Part shown: one piece after another, positions 36,608 to 45,010 of the stretch
Numbering within the stretch: position 1 is the stretch's first letter
Layout of the letters: each line of letters begins with the position of its first letter
Assembly (NCBI RefSeq): GCF_002027705.1
Contig: NZ_MBTG01000004.1
Coordinates: forward strand, 62,001 to 126,000
Length of the DNA: 64,000 nt
From: Paenibacillus ferrarius
GTDB lineage: Bacteria; Bacillota; Bacilli; Paenibacillales; NBRC-103111
Reading direction: 5' to 3'
Program-made: the position numbers and the translations under genes
The notes under the pieces: model-generated
What the model saw: the letters and a program-made list of their open reading frames with translations, nothing else
What the model was told of the DNA's origin: nothing
The model's database searches: none

Positions 36608-37426
36608 TTAACGCCCTCCTTCCAGCCATGGAAAAAATCTGCGATGACAATAGGCGAATGTTCGATCCGTAAGCAGCCCCAGCAACCCAATTGCGATAAT
36701 TCCAACGAAGATGAGATCCGTGTTGAGAAACCGCTGCGCCTTCATAATCGAGAAGCCAAGTCCGCTGCTAGCCGCAACCAGTTCCGCGACGACCAAATAC
36801 GTCCAAGCCCATCCGATAATCAAACGCATCGTGTTCATCAGATCAGGCAGCAGCGCTGGGATCAGCACCTTCTCGATAGCCTGCCAGCGATTCGCCCCCA
36901 AGGTATACGAGGTTTGCAGCAAATCATTGGATACCGAGCGGGTATTATCTGCAACCATCAGCATGAGCTGGAAGAAGCAGCCGATGAAGATTACGATGAC
37001 TTTCGCCCACTCGCCAATCCCCGCCCAAACCATAATGAGTGGAATGAACGCCGTCGCCGGCATATAGCGAATAAATTCAGTCGGAGGTACCAGCAGCGCT
37101 TCAGCGAAACGAAATGTACCCGCCAGTATGCCAAGCGGAATCCCTAACAAACAAGCAAGCAAGAACCCTGCCCCTACACGAAAAATACTGATGCCCACAT
37201 GATGCCAAAATACAGCACTTTGCAGCTGAATCACGAACTGAAGCAGCACTTGATCCGGCGTAGGCAGGAACGTGCGATTGACGAAATTCCCGTAACTGAG
37301 CAAGCTCCAAAATGCCAAAACCAACACAACGATCAGCACAACACCCGACATATACGTTCTACGATGAATATCGCCCCTTATGGCAAACAACGTAGATTTG
37401 CGTCTCTTTTTGATAGTCGTCTCCAT
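36608..37426 (-). CDS. ABC transporter permease (NitT/TauT family)
   Basis: The 272-residue membrane protein has about six helices and the EAA-like loop in LLQTSYTLGANRWQAIEKVLIPALLP (quoted in part: YTLGANRWQAIEKVLIPALL), as in SsuC/TauC permeases. It forms the channel with the adjacent ATPase and binding protein. There are gaps of 3 bp downstream and 20 bp upstream, so the three genes are one operon. Riboswitch context suggests guanidine or urea-type substrate. Confidence 0.9.
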   Translation of the reverse strand: METTIKKRRKSTLFAIRGDIHRRTYMSGVVLIVVLVLAFWSLLSYGNFVNRTFLPTPDQVLLQFVIQLQSAVFWHHVGISIFRVGAGFLLACLLGIPLGILAGTFRFAEALLVPPTEFIRYMPATAFIPLIMVWAGIGEWAKVIVIFIGCFFQLMLMVADNTRSVSNDLLQTSYTLGANRWQAIEKVLIPALLPDLMNTMRLIIGWAWTYLVVAELVAASSGLGFSIMKAQRFLNTDLIFVGIIAIGLLGLLTDRTFAYCHRRFFPWLEGGR

Positions 37427-37446
37427 AGAGCACCCTCATTTCACTG

Positions 37447-38469
37447 TTATTTCTTGCGCTCCTTGAGCACCTCTTCAACAAAGTGGCCGTCCAGGAAGCT
37501 ATCTGCGTTCGGAATGGACGTCAGCATATCCAGCCCCTTCAGGAACTCGGCTGTCTTCTGCGATGTGAATGGCAAGGATTCATAAGAATCGCCTTTTTGG
37601 AAAGCTTTCACATTATCTTCAAGCTGGAAGATTTTCACGCTATCTACGCCAGCCTTGTATTCATCAACTGGAGTCTCAGCTGCCTTGGCCATAATCTTCA
37701 AGGATTCTTCCGGATTTGCCTTCCAGTAGTCCAGCGCATCGAACCACGCGTTAAGGATCTTTTTGACATCATCCGGACGATTTCGGGTGATTTCTTCTTT
37801 GAAAACGAGCAGATCAGGAATAAGTCCAGGCGTGTCTTTGGATGAAAATAAGAGCTTGCCCTTGCCTTCTTGAATCGCTTTGCTGAGGAATGGTTCCCAT
37901 AATACCGCAGCATCCAAGTTGCCCGAAATGAAAGCCGGTCCTGCATCGTTCACTGTCATATTCGTATAAGCGACATCCTTCTCTCCAAGTCCTGCTTTCT
38001 CCAGCGCAGTCAGCATTAGGAGATGATCAACTGTTCCCAGCTCTGTAGCGACTTTTTTCCCTTTCAAATCCTTCAGTGAATTAATGCTCGGTTTCACCAC
38101 AACCCCGTCTCCGCCATTGGAGTTATCGTTCACCAGAACGGCTTTCAGCTTAATGCCTTTACTCGCAGGAGCAAGCGTGTCGCTTAATGTTTGGCTATTC
38201 GCATCCACCTTGCCAGAGGCCAGCGCCGATAAGGAATCACTATAGACAGGGAACCAGACGAGATCTACCTTCACCCCGTTTTTCTCGAAGAAGCCTTTCT
38301 CCTTCACTAAATACCAGACAAACCAACCTGGCCATGGGCTAAGCGCCAATTTGATAGGCTCACCGCTGTCCCCTGACTTGGTGCTTGCCGCCTCTTTGCT
38401 CGTGCATCCGCTAACTACCGTAAACGTCAATAACACGGCCATCATCAGAAATACCATTCTTTGTCTCAT
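37447..38469 (-). CDS. ABC transporter substrate-binding lipoprotein (NitT/TauT, SsuA-like)
   Basis: The 340-residue protein from ATG 38469 (GGGAG 7 nt upstream) has a lipoprotein signal with lipobox VVSGCTS. Its fold is SsuA/THI5-like (LALSPWPGWFVWYLVKEKGFFEKNGVKV, quoted in part WPGWFVWYLVKEKGFF), and AAVLWEPFLSKAI is the typical second-lobe motif. These proteins bind sulfonates, nitrate, bicarbonate or cyanate; those behind guanidine-I riboswitches are linked to guanidine uptake. It is first in the operon. The longer frame to 38493 starts at a TTG without a Shine-Dalgarno site. Confidence 0.88.
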   Translation of the reverse strand: MRQRMVFLMMAVLLTFTVVSGCTSKEAASTKSGDSGEPIKLALSPWPGWFVWYLVKEKGFFEKNGVKVDLVWFPVYSDSLSALASGKVDANSQTLSDTLAPASKGIKLKAVLVNDNSNGGDGVVVKPSINSLKDLKGKKVATELGTVDHLLMLTALEKAGLGEKDVAYTNMTVNDAGPAFISGNLDAAVLWEPFLSKAIQEGKGKLLFSSKDTPGLIPDLLVFKEEITRNRPDDVKKILNAWFDALDYWKANPEESLKIMAKAAETPVDEYKAGVDSVKIFQLEDNVKAFQKGDSYESLPFTSQKTAEFLKGLDMLTSIPNADSFLDGHFVEEVLKERKK

Positions 38470-38498
38470 TCTGATTCTCCCTCTCCCTGTCAACTGGT

Positions 38499-38546
38499 AA
38501 AAAGAAAAGCCCAGGATGATATCATATTCTGATATCCTCCCGGGCT
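38499..38546 (-). terminator. Expression-platform terminator of the ykkC-type riboswitch
   Basis: On the minus strand GCCCGGGAGGATATCA pairs with TGATATCATCCTGGGC and is followed by TTTTCTTTTT. The first arm begins inside the conserved 3' end of the aptamer, so ligand binding and terminator formation should exclude each other, giving an ON switch. Confidence 0.88.
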
Positions 38547-38671
38547 TTTATCCCTCCGTGTGCACGATGAAGCGCCATCGTGTGTCTTCTCTTGGACCAG
38601 ACCAACAGCCTTCATTCTGCCGCGGAACCCTAGAAAACATGTGTGCTATGAAATTGGTACGGAGTCTTACA
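38536..38671 (-). promoter_or_regulatory. Guanidine-I (ykkC-yxkD class) riboswitch
   Basis: Read on the minus strand, the leader has the hallmark blocks of ykkC RNAs in order: CTAGGGTTCCG (near 38622-38632), GGTCTGGTCCAAGAGAAGAC (near 38580-38600), ACACGGAGGGATAAAAGCCC (near 38543-38561), then GGGAGGA. The terminator overlaps the last block. ykkC subtype 1 senses guanidine. Subtype 2 RNAs sense ppGpp, PRPP or nucleotides and precede other gene types. The transporter downstream fits subtype 1. Confidence 0.88.
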
Positions 38672-38736
38672 TTTGTTCTTATCATACTTACATCTCGCTT
38701 ATATGTCAATATACTTAACATAAATAAATAATTTTA

Positions 38737-38766
38737 TTGTCAAGTACATCTAAAATGTAATAATAT
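38737..38766 (+). promoter_or_regulatory. Promoter of the small ORF at 38801
   Basis: TTGTCA (38737-38742) and TAATAT (38761-38766) are 18 nt apart, 35 bp before the start codon. Confidence 0.45.
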
Positions 38767-38800
38767 ATAACACATAAGTAGTCTAACGGAGGTGTTTACG

Positions 38801-38986
38801 ATGTACTCGATTCATTTCCACATTCACATGTTAGATATTCAACCAATGAAGCCGACTTCCTCTTCATTAACAAGTCCTTTCATACCTGTCTTGCAAGAAG
38901 GGCACACACAATCCCAGCATCCTCTCTCGATTCCCCCTATAAATAAAAAAGATTCATCAACAACAGATTCCTCCACTTCACCTTAG
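38801..38986 (+). CDS. Small Pro/Ser/Thr-rich protein, unknown
   Basis: The 61-residue ORF starts at ATG 38801, with GGAGG 8 nt upstream, and is followed 18 bp later by a strong bidirectional terminator. A plausible promoter precedes it. The N-terminus is His- and Met-rich (MYSIHFHIHMLDIQPM) and the rest is rich in Ser, Thr and Pro, without a membrane segment. The complete set of expression signals argues for a real gene, although the product matches nothing recognised. The His/Met content might bind metal. Confidence 0.5.
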   Translation: MYSIHFHIHMLDIQPMKPTSSSLTSPFIPVLQEGHTQSQHPLSIPPINKKDSSTTDSSTSP

Positions 38987-39003
38987 TCCTCATTCACATG
39001 CAG

Positions 39004-39047
39004 AAAAGCCCGACATCCTGTCATTCAGGACATCGGGCTTTATTTTT
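39004..39047. terminator. Bidirectional terminator
   Basis: AAAGCCCGACATCCTG and CAGGACATCGGGCTTT pair around a short loop with T-runs outside. It lies between the small ORF and the end of sdhB. Confidence 0.92.
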
Positions 39048-39057
39048 GCAATACCGA

Positions 39058-39822
39058 TTACACGCCTAACCATTTCTTGAACAAATGTTTCGTTGTATCT
39101 GCATTCAACGCTGCGATGGAAGTCGTAAGCGGAATACCTTTCGGACAAGAGCGTACGCAGTTCTGTGAGTTTCCACAGCCTTCAATACCGCCATCTGTCA
39201 TCAGCGTATCCAAACGCTCGTCTTTGTTCATTTCACCCGTTGGATGCGCATTGAAGAGACGAACTTGGGATAACGCGGACGGTCCGATAAAGGAGTTCTT
39301 GTCATTCACGTTCGGACAAGCTTCCAGACAAACGCCGCATGTCATACATTTGGACAGCTCATAAGCCCATTGACGCTTCGACTCAGCCATACGCGGCCCA
39401 GGTCCAAGATCATACGTACCATCGATTGGAACCCATGCTTTTACCTTTTTCAAAGCGTTGAACATGCGTCCGCGGTCGATAACCAAGTCACGCATTACCG
39501 GGAACGTGCTCATCGGCGCTACGCGAATTGGCTGCTCCAGCTTATCAACAAGCGCCGAACAAGCTTGGCGCGGTTTGCCATTGATAACCATGGAACAAGC
39601 TCCGCAAACTTCCTCTAGACAGTTGGATTCCCAACAAACCGGAGTCGTCTTTTGGCCGCTGGCGTTCTTAGGATTACGTTGAACTTCCATCAAGCCGCTG
39701 ATAACGTTCATATTGGAGCGATAAGGAATTTCAAATTCCTCGGTATAAGGTTTGGAATCTGGACTCTCTTGACGAGTCACGATAAACTTCACTGTTTTTT
39801 GTGCGCTTAGTGTCTCAGCCAT
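39058..39822 (-). CDS. sdhB: Succinate dehydrogenase iron-sulfur subunit
   Basis: The 254-residue protein has an N-terminal ferredoxin domain with the [2Fe-2S] ligands in CWESNCLEEVCGACSM and a C-terminal helical domain with CMTCGVCLEACP and CVRSCPKGIPL for the [4Fe-4S] and [3Fe-4S] clusters. It passes electrons from the flavin of SdhA to the membrane heme subunit and quinone. It is the third gene of sdhCAB, 2 bp after sdhA, and is followed by a strong terminator. Length and ligands are normal. Confidence 0.96.
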   Translation of the reverse strand: MAETLSAQKTVKFIVTRQESPDSKPYTEEFEIPYRSNMNVISGLMEVQRNPKNASGQKTTPVCWESNCLEEVCGACSMVINGKPRQACSALVDKLEQPIRVAPMSTFPVMRDLVIDRGRMFNALKKVKAWVPIDGTYDLGPGPRMAESKRQWAYELSKCMTCGVCLEACPNVNDKNSFIGPSALSQVRLFNAHPTGEMNKDERLDTLMTDGGIEGCGNSQNCVRSCPKGIPLTTSIAALNADTTKHLFKKWLGV

Positions 39823-39824
39823 GA

Positions 39825-41588
39825 TTAATGTCCTCCCTTTTTCTTCTCCGTGGAGTAGTCACGTTTCCGCGGTGCAATCAAAGATACATCAATGTCTTCA
39901 TAGCTGATTTTCGGGCCATCCGGCGTCCAATCGGCAATTGTCGTTTTCATGAAATTCTCATCATCACGCTCTGTGAATTCCGGCTTGTAATGCGCGCCGC
40001 GGCTCTCGTTACGCAGCAGGGCGCCAAGCGTCATCGCTTCAGCCAATTCGAACATATTCCAAAGCTGACGCGTGAACGCAACCCCTTGGTTGTTCCAACG
40101 TGCCGTATCGGTGATGTTGATGTTGTTGTATCTTTCTTTCAAATCTTTGATCTTGCCGATCGTATCTTCCAAACGATCGTTGTAGCGAACAACCGTCATA
40201 TTCGCGTTCATCATGTCGCCAAGCTCTTTGTGCAGAACGTAGGCGTTCTCTGTGCCATTGTTCATTTTGAGCAAGTTCTCATAACGATCTGTATGACGTT
40301 TCTTCTCACGATCAAACACGATGGAAGACGTGTCGTCAGCATGTTTCTCTAGACCGCGGATATACTCAACCGCTTTAGGACCGGAAACCATTCCGTCATA
40401 GATCGCCGAAACGAGCGAGTTCGCACCCAGACGGTTCGCACCGTGATGCTGATACTCACACTCGCCAGCCGCGAATAGACCTGGAATGTTCGTCATCATG
40501 TTATAGTCAACCCAGATTCCGCCCATAGAATAATGAACCGCTGGGAAAATCTTCATTGGGATTTTGCGTGGATCGTCGCCCATGAATTTCTCGTAAATCT
40601 CCATGATGCCGCCAAGCTTGATATCAAGCTCCTTCGGATCTTTATGAGAAAGATCAAGGTAAACCATGTTCTCGCCGTTGATGCCAAGCTTCTGGTCCAC
40701 ACAGACGGAGAAGATTTCACGCGTTGCAATATCACGCGGCACCAAGTTGCCGTAAGCCGGATATTTCTCTTCCAGGAAGTACCAAGGCTTGCCGTCTTTG
40801 TATGTCCAAATACGACCGCCTTCACCACGCGCGGATTCAGACATCAAGCGAAGCTTGTCATCTCCCGGAATCGCAGTCGGGTGAATTTGAATCATTTCCC
40901 CATTAGCATACTTAACGCCTTGTTGGTAAACCGCACTCGCTGCTGTCCCCGTGTTGATAACAGAGTTCGTTGTTTTACCAAAAATAATCCCAGGACCGCC
41001 TGTTGCCAAGATAACCGCATCAGCCGGGAACGTTTGAATTTCCATGCTGCGCAAATCTTGAGCTGCGATACCACGGCAAACATTGTCGTCGTCCAGAACG
41101 GAACCGAGGAATTCCCAGTGCTCGAACTTCGTTACGAGACCTGCTGTTTCCCAGCGGCGTACTTGCTCATCCAGCGCGTACAAGAGCTGCTGACCCGTCG
41201 TTGCGCCCGCGAATGCCGTACGGTGATATTTGGTTCCGCCGAAACGGCGGAAGTCAAGAAGACCCTCTGGCGTACGGTTGAACATAACGCCCATCCGGTC
41301 CATCAAGTGAATAATCCCTGGAGCTGCGTCACATAATGCTTTAACAGGCGGTTGATTTGCCAAGAAATCTCCGCCATAAACTGTATCATCAAAGTGCTCC
41401 CATGTGGAGTCACCTTCACCTTTGGTATTCACCGCGCCGTTAATGCCGCCTTGCGCACATACGGAGTGGGATCGTTTCACAGGTACCAAGGAGAACAATT
41501 GCACATGAACCCCGGCTTCTGCTGCTTTAATTGTCGCCATGAGTCCCGCAAGGCCTCCGCCAACGACGATGATTTTCGAATTAGCCAC
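39825..41588 (-). CDS. sdhA: Succinate dehydrogenase flavoprotein subunit
   Basis: The 587-residue protein has the FAD-binding loop VVGGGLAGLMATIKAAE. The His that binds FAD covalently is in the region KRSHSVCAQGGINGAV, and the active site includes HPTAIPGDDKLRLMSESARGEGG (quoted in part: MSESARGEGGRI). It oxidises succinate to fumarate in the TCA cycle. It lies between sdhC and sdhB, as in Bacillus. The C-terminus is basic and Lys-rich, as in other Bacillales. Confidence 0.97.
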   Translation of the reverse strand: MANSKIIVVGGGLAGLMATIKAAEAGVHVQLFSLVPVKRSHSVCAQGGINGAVNTKGEGDSTWEHFDDTVYGGDFLANQPPVKALCDAAPGIIHLMDRMGVMFNRTPEGLLDFRRFGGTKYHRTAFAGATTGQQLLYALDEQVRRWETAGLVTKFEHWEFLGSVLDDDNVCRGIAAQDLRSMEIQTFPADAVILATGGPGIIFGKTTNSVINTGTAASAVYQQGVKYANGEMIQIHPTAIPGDDKLRLMSESARGEGGRIWTYKDGKPWYFLEEKYPAYGNLVPRDIATREIFSVCVDQKLGINGENMVYLDLSHKDPKELDIKLGGIMEIYEKFMGDDPRKIPMKIFPAVHYSMGGIWVDYNMMTNIPGLFAAGECEYQHHGANRLGANSLVSAIYDGMVSGPKAVEYIRGLEKHADDTSSIVFDREKKRHTDRYENLLKMNNGTENAYVLHKELGDMMNANMTVVRYNDRLEDTIGKIKDLKERYNNINITDTARWNNQGVAFTRQLWNMFELAEAMTLGALLRNESRGAHYKPEFTERDDENFMKTTIADWTPDGPKISYEDIDVSLIAPRKRDYSTEKKKGGH

Positions 41589-41604
41589 TTCTGTTCACCC
41601 TCCC

Positions 41605-42258
41605 TTAATGCCCCGAATGTGCTTCTACCGGAACCGAAAATTCCGTACCTGTAAAAGCTACCAATGACATAATAAACATAACGGACATCACAACGAATGC
41701 AGCCATCCAAATAATGGAAGAATAACGCTGCGCGCGTGGTCCAACTGTAATCCCCCAGCTAACTAGGAACGACCAAATCCCATTACAGAAATGGAAGCTT
41801 GCTGAAACAACACCGATAACATAAATCGTAAAAATGACTGGATTCGTTGCAATATCATGCATCGTTCTGCCGAGATCCTCATGCGCCACATTGCCTAAAG
41901 CAACCTGCAAACGCGTTTCGAAGAGATGCCAAGCAACGAACAAGAACGTGATAACGCCGGTCACCCGTTGAAGCATGAACATTTGATTGCGGAAATACCC
42001 ATAGCTCGATACATTATTCCGTGCCTGATACGCGACATAAAGTCCATAAACGGCATGATAAAGAAGCGGAAGCCAGATTCCCACGATTTCCATGAGCAGA
42101 ACCAGAGGCAGACCGTTCAGCCAGTTAATTTGATCCACGAAGGCCGCCGGCCCTTTGGTTGCTTCATAGTTAGTGAGCAAATGCTCAATAAGGAAGAAGC
42201 CCACTGGAATGACACCTAACAAAGAGTGGATCTTTCGAAAGTAATACGAATTACCCAT
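41605..42258 (-). CDS. sdhC: Succinate dehydrogenase cytochrome b558 subunit
   Basis: The 217-residue membrane protein has five helices and conserved His residues for two hemes (HSLLGVIPVGFFLIEHLLTNY, seen as FFLIEHLLTN; and WHLFETRLQVALG). It anchors SdhAB and reduces menaquinone. ATG 42258 is preceded by GGGGGGAA; the open frame to 42291 is probably not translated. It is the first gene of sdhCAB, and its promoter is in the 250 bp shared with the divergent LysR gene. Confidence 0.94.
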   Translation of the reverse strand: MGNSYYFRKIHSLLGVIPVGFFLIEHLLTNYEATKGPAAFVDQINWLNGLPLVLLMEIVGIWLPLLYHAVYGLYVAYQARNNVSSYGYFRNQMFMLQRVTGVITFLFVAWHLFETRLQVALGNVAHEDLGRTMHDIATNPVIFTIYVIGVVSASFHFCNGIWSFLVSWGITVGPRAQRYSSIIWMAAFVVMSVMFIMSLVAFTGTEFSVPVEAHSGH

Positions 42259-42545
42259 AATGTAACCAATTCCCCCCTCAACAAAATTCATAAACTAAAA
42301 CTAACATCTGACATGTTTAGACAAACAAGCCACATACCATTCTACTCTCGCCGCAAACGAGCGTCAACCCATAATCATCCACGCCTATTTTGCGCCAAAG
42401 CAGTGAGCGAATATACACGGCCAGCCAATAAATGTGAATAAAAAGTGACATGTACATCGTACCTCTTTCACGCTTATAATGGAAGTGCCGTTTTTTTATA
42501 TACGCTTATAACTAATTCACATATATAAATCGAAATGGAGCTGAA

Positions 42546-43448
42546 ATGAGCATGGAACTTCTGGACGTTTTCGCTGTTGTTGTCGAACAGGTCAGCCTCA
42601 ATAAAGCGTCTCAACTGCTTAATATTTCGCAACCTGCGCTTTCCCGCAAAATCATGAAGCTGGAGGAAGATTTGGGCGTGGAGCTCTTCATTCGCAAAGG
42701 GAAACGACTGGAGCTAACCAAAGTCGGTCAGATTTGCTACGACCATGCTATCGAGCTTCGCCACTTAGAGCGTAAATTCAAACAAACCATCCAGATGTAT
42801 AAAGCCGCAGGCAGCCATTCCTCCATCACCATCGGAGCCAGTCTGACAACCTTGCAAGCTACCCTTCCCGATCTCATTACCGACTATTTACAGGAATATC
42901 CGCTGACCGAGATTAAACTTCTTACCGGCAAAACGCATGAAATCGTAACGATGGTCAAAGAAAACAAAGTAGACATCGGTGTTGTCGCTTCCCTTATTAA
43001 TGCATCGAGCCTGCATTGCGAGCCATTATTCGATGACCACCTCTGTCTGGTGCTGCCGCTTGGCCATCCCTTCATTGATCGTACGACGATCACAATGAAG
43101 GATTTGAATGAGCTGCCGATGATTCTCTTCTCGAAGGGGACCTGGTATCGCATCTTGATGGATGAGCTTTTTCATCGCTATACCATTTTCCCGAATGTGC
43201 AAATGGAGATCGATTCCTTCGAGGCGATTATCCGGCTTGTTTCCACCTGCAAAACAGCTACATTGCTGCCAAAATCGTATTTACGGGAAGACTTAATCCG
43301 CAATAATGAATTGATCCTGCGTCAATTGGCGGAATTGGAGCAGACCAAGCGGACGACATCTCTGATCTACTCCGACCACACTTCCGATAACCCTGAGGCA
43401 ATGAAGTTCATCAATCAGGCTGTCACCTGCTTCGCCAAACATCACTAA
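42546..43448 (+). CDS. LysR-family transcriptional regulator
   Basis: The 300-residue protein has an N-terminal winged HTH (KASQLLNISQPALSRKIMKLE) and a LysR substrate-binding domain (IGASLTTLQATLPDLI). The gene is divergent from sdhCAB, so it might regulate it, but LysR targets are often elsewhere. Its arrangement recalls CcpC/CitR-type control of TCA genes in Bacillales; this is inference. It is followed by a strong terminator. Confidence 0.9.
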   Translation: MSMELLDVFAVVVEQVSLNKASQLLNISQPALSRKIMKLEEDLGVELFIRKGKRLELTKVGQICYDHAIELRHLERKFKQTIQMYKAAGSHSSITIGASLTTLQATLPDLITDYLQEYPLTEIKLLTGKTHEIVTMVKENKVDIGVVASLINASSLHCEPLFDDHLCLVLPLGHPFIDRTTITMKDLNELPMILFSKGTWYRILMDELFHRYTIFPNVQMEIDSFEAIIRLVSTCKTATLLPKSYLREDLIRNNELILRQLAELEQTKRTTSLIYSDHTSDNPEAMKFINQAVTCFAKHH

Positions 43449-43461
43449 ACAATGGATTCTA

Positions 43462-43502
43462 AAACAGCCAACTCCCCTATGCTTGGAGAGTTGGCTGTTT
43501 GT
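43462..43502. terminator. Bidirectional terminator
   Basis: AAACAGCCAACTC and GAGTTGGCTGTTT pair around CCCTATGCTTGGA with T/A-rich flanks, between the LysR gene and the end of a leftward response regulator. Confidence 0.9.
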
Positions 43503-43514
43503 ATGATTAGCGTG

Positions 43515-44249
43515 CTATACGTACTTGTATCCCACGCCCCAGACGGTCCGAATCCGCTGTGGCTCCTTAGGGTTATTCTCAATTTTTTTGCGAAGATTAG
43601 CGATATGTACGTCAATCGCCCGATCCGTCACGTAGGAGTCGAAGCCGCGAACGGTCTGCAGCAAATCCTCTCGACTGAACACGCGGCCAGGGTTATTGAT
43701 GAAGCATTTCATAATTTCAAACTCCGAATACGTCGTTTCCACAACATGACCACGAACAAGCATAGAACGTGTATGCAGATTTAGCTCAATGCTTTTATCC
43801 ACCGTCAACAACTCTTCTGAGACTTCCAGCTTATTCTCGATAAGTACCGCAGATGGCGCTCGTTTGGTATCAACAACTTTCTGATAGGTATTCGAACGAC
43901 GAATCAGCGCGTGCACGCGTGCACTCATTTCATGCATGCTGAAAGGCTTGCACATGTAATCATCTGCACCCGCTCCAAGTGCTTTGACACGCTCAACCAC
44001 CTTGCTTTTCATAGAGACAATCATAATCGGCACGCCGGATGTCTGGCGAACATGCCTGCATAGCTCAAGACCATCCATATCGGGCAGCATGAGATCCAGC
44101 AAAATAATATCCGGTGCAAACTGACGGACCGCCACGACCCCTTCTGCCCCATTTTCCTTCCGAATGACCTGGAACCCCTCTTCACCCAAATACATCGAAA
44201 CCATATCGCCGATCATGGCGTCGTCTTCAATCATTAACACTTTATACAT
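43515..44249 (-). CDS. OmpR-family response regulator without adjacent kinase
   Basis: The 244-residue protein has a receiver domain (VLMIEDDAMIGDMV; Asp in IILLDLMLPDMDG; Lys in YMCKPFS) and a C-terminal winged helix (DRAIDVHIANLRKKIENN). All phosphorylation residues are intact. No histidine kinase is within 5 kb, so it is an orphan here. It lies 88 bp downstream of ktrA in the same direction and may be co-transcribed with the potassium transporter genes. Confidence 0.92.
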   Translation of the reverse strand: MYKVLMIEDDAMIGDMVSMYLGEEGFQVIRKENGAEGVVAVRQFAPDIILLDLMLPDMDGLELCRHVRQTSGVPIMIVSMKSKVVERVKALGAGADDYMCKPFSMHEMSARVHALIRRSNTYQKVVDTKRAPSAVLIENKLEVSEELLTVDKSIELNLHTRSMLVRGHVVETTYSEFEIMKCFINNPGRVFSREDLLQTVRGFDSYVTDRAIDVHIANLRKKIENNPKEPQRIRTVWGVGYKYV

Positions 44250-44337
44250 AGGGAATCCACCTTCGCCTGGAAATTCTCTCGTTGTGCACGTACGCTAAAG
44301 TTGCGGGCTTAATAGTCGAAAATAGACATTTGCTTGG

Positions 44338-45000
44338 CTACCTAATCACTTCGCTCTCAAACTTATCAATCTGAACATTCGTCCCGATAATGACCATCAT
44401 GTCGTTCTCATTCACCACATCTGTTGCGGTGGGTGCAATGATGACGCCGGTTTGTTTATTGATCGCTACAACGCTGCAGCCAAATTTGGCACGGGGATCC
44501 AACTCTCTGATCGTCAAGCCGCACAGGCGTTTAGGCACAGAAAGCTCGGCAATCGTATAATCCTTGGAAATTTCAATGTAGTCCAGTAAATTCGGTGAAT
44601 TCAATTGATGCGCTACACGTATCCCCATGTCTCTCTCCGGATAGATGACGCGATCTACCCCTATTTTCTGTAAAACTTTGCCATGCAGCTCAGATAAGGC
44701 TTTGGCCACAACCTTCTTGACCCCCAAATCTTTGAGGACAATCGCTGCCAGAATGCTGGATTGAATATCGTCCCCGATGGCCACAACGGCACAATCAAAG
44801 TTGCGGACGCCTAGGGATTTAAGAACATCTTCATCCGTAGCATCCGCTACAACGGTATGGGTGAGGAATTGGCTCATTTCATCAACCGCTTCCTCATCTC
44901 TATCAATGCCAAGCACTTCATTGCCCAGCTTAATTAACTCCTTGGAAATACTGGCCCCAAAGCGTCCAAGGCCTACAACCACATACTGCGTCTTCTTCAT
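44338..45000 (-). CDS. ktrA: Potassium uptake regulatory subunit (TrkA/RCK family)
   Basis: The 220-residue protein from ATG 45000 (AAGGAA upstream) has an RCK_N Rossmann domain (YVVVGLGRFGASISKELIK) and an RCK_C domain (IIAPTATDVVNENDMMVIIG). KtrA-type rings bind ATP/ADP through the first domain and c-di-AMP through the second and gate KtrB. The gene follows ktrB by 10 bp. Whether it is orthologous to KtrA or KtrC of B. subtilis cannot be settled from this window; adjacency favours KtrA. Confidence 0.9.
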   Translation of the reverse strand: MKKTQYVVVGLGRFGASISKELIKLGNEVLGIDRDEEAVDEMSQFLTHTVVADATDEDVLKSLGVRNFDCAVVAIGDDIQSSILAAIVLKDLGVKKVVAKALSELHGKVLQKIGVDRVIYPERDMGIRVAHQLNSPNLLDYIEISKDYTIAELSVPKRLCGLTIRELDPRAKFGCSVVAINKQTGVIIAPTATDVVNENDMMVIIGTNVQIDKFESEVIR

Positions 45001-45010
45001 TTCCTTACCC

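Noticed and set aside
36353..37147. 264-codon plus-strand ORF over the ABC permease and ATPase
   Set aside because: It is a shadow of two clear minus-strand genes with all ABC motifs, and crosses their boundary.
40533..41336. 267-codon plus-strand ORF within sdhA
   Set aside because: It is the complement of highly conserved SdhA sequence and has no start signal.
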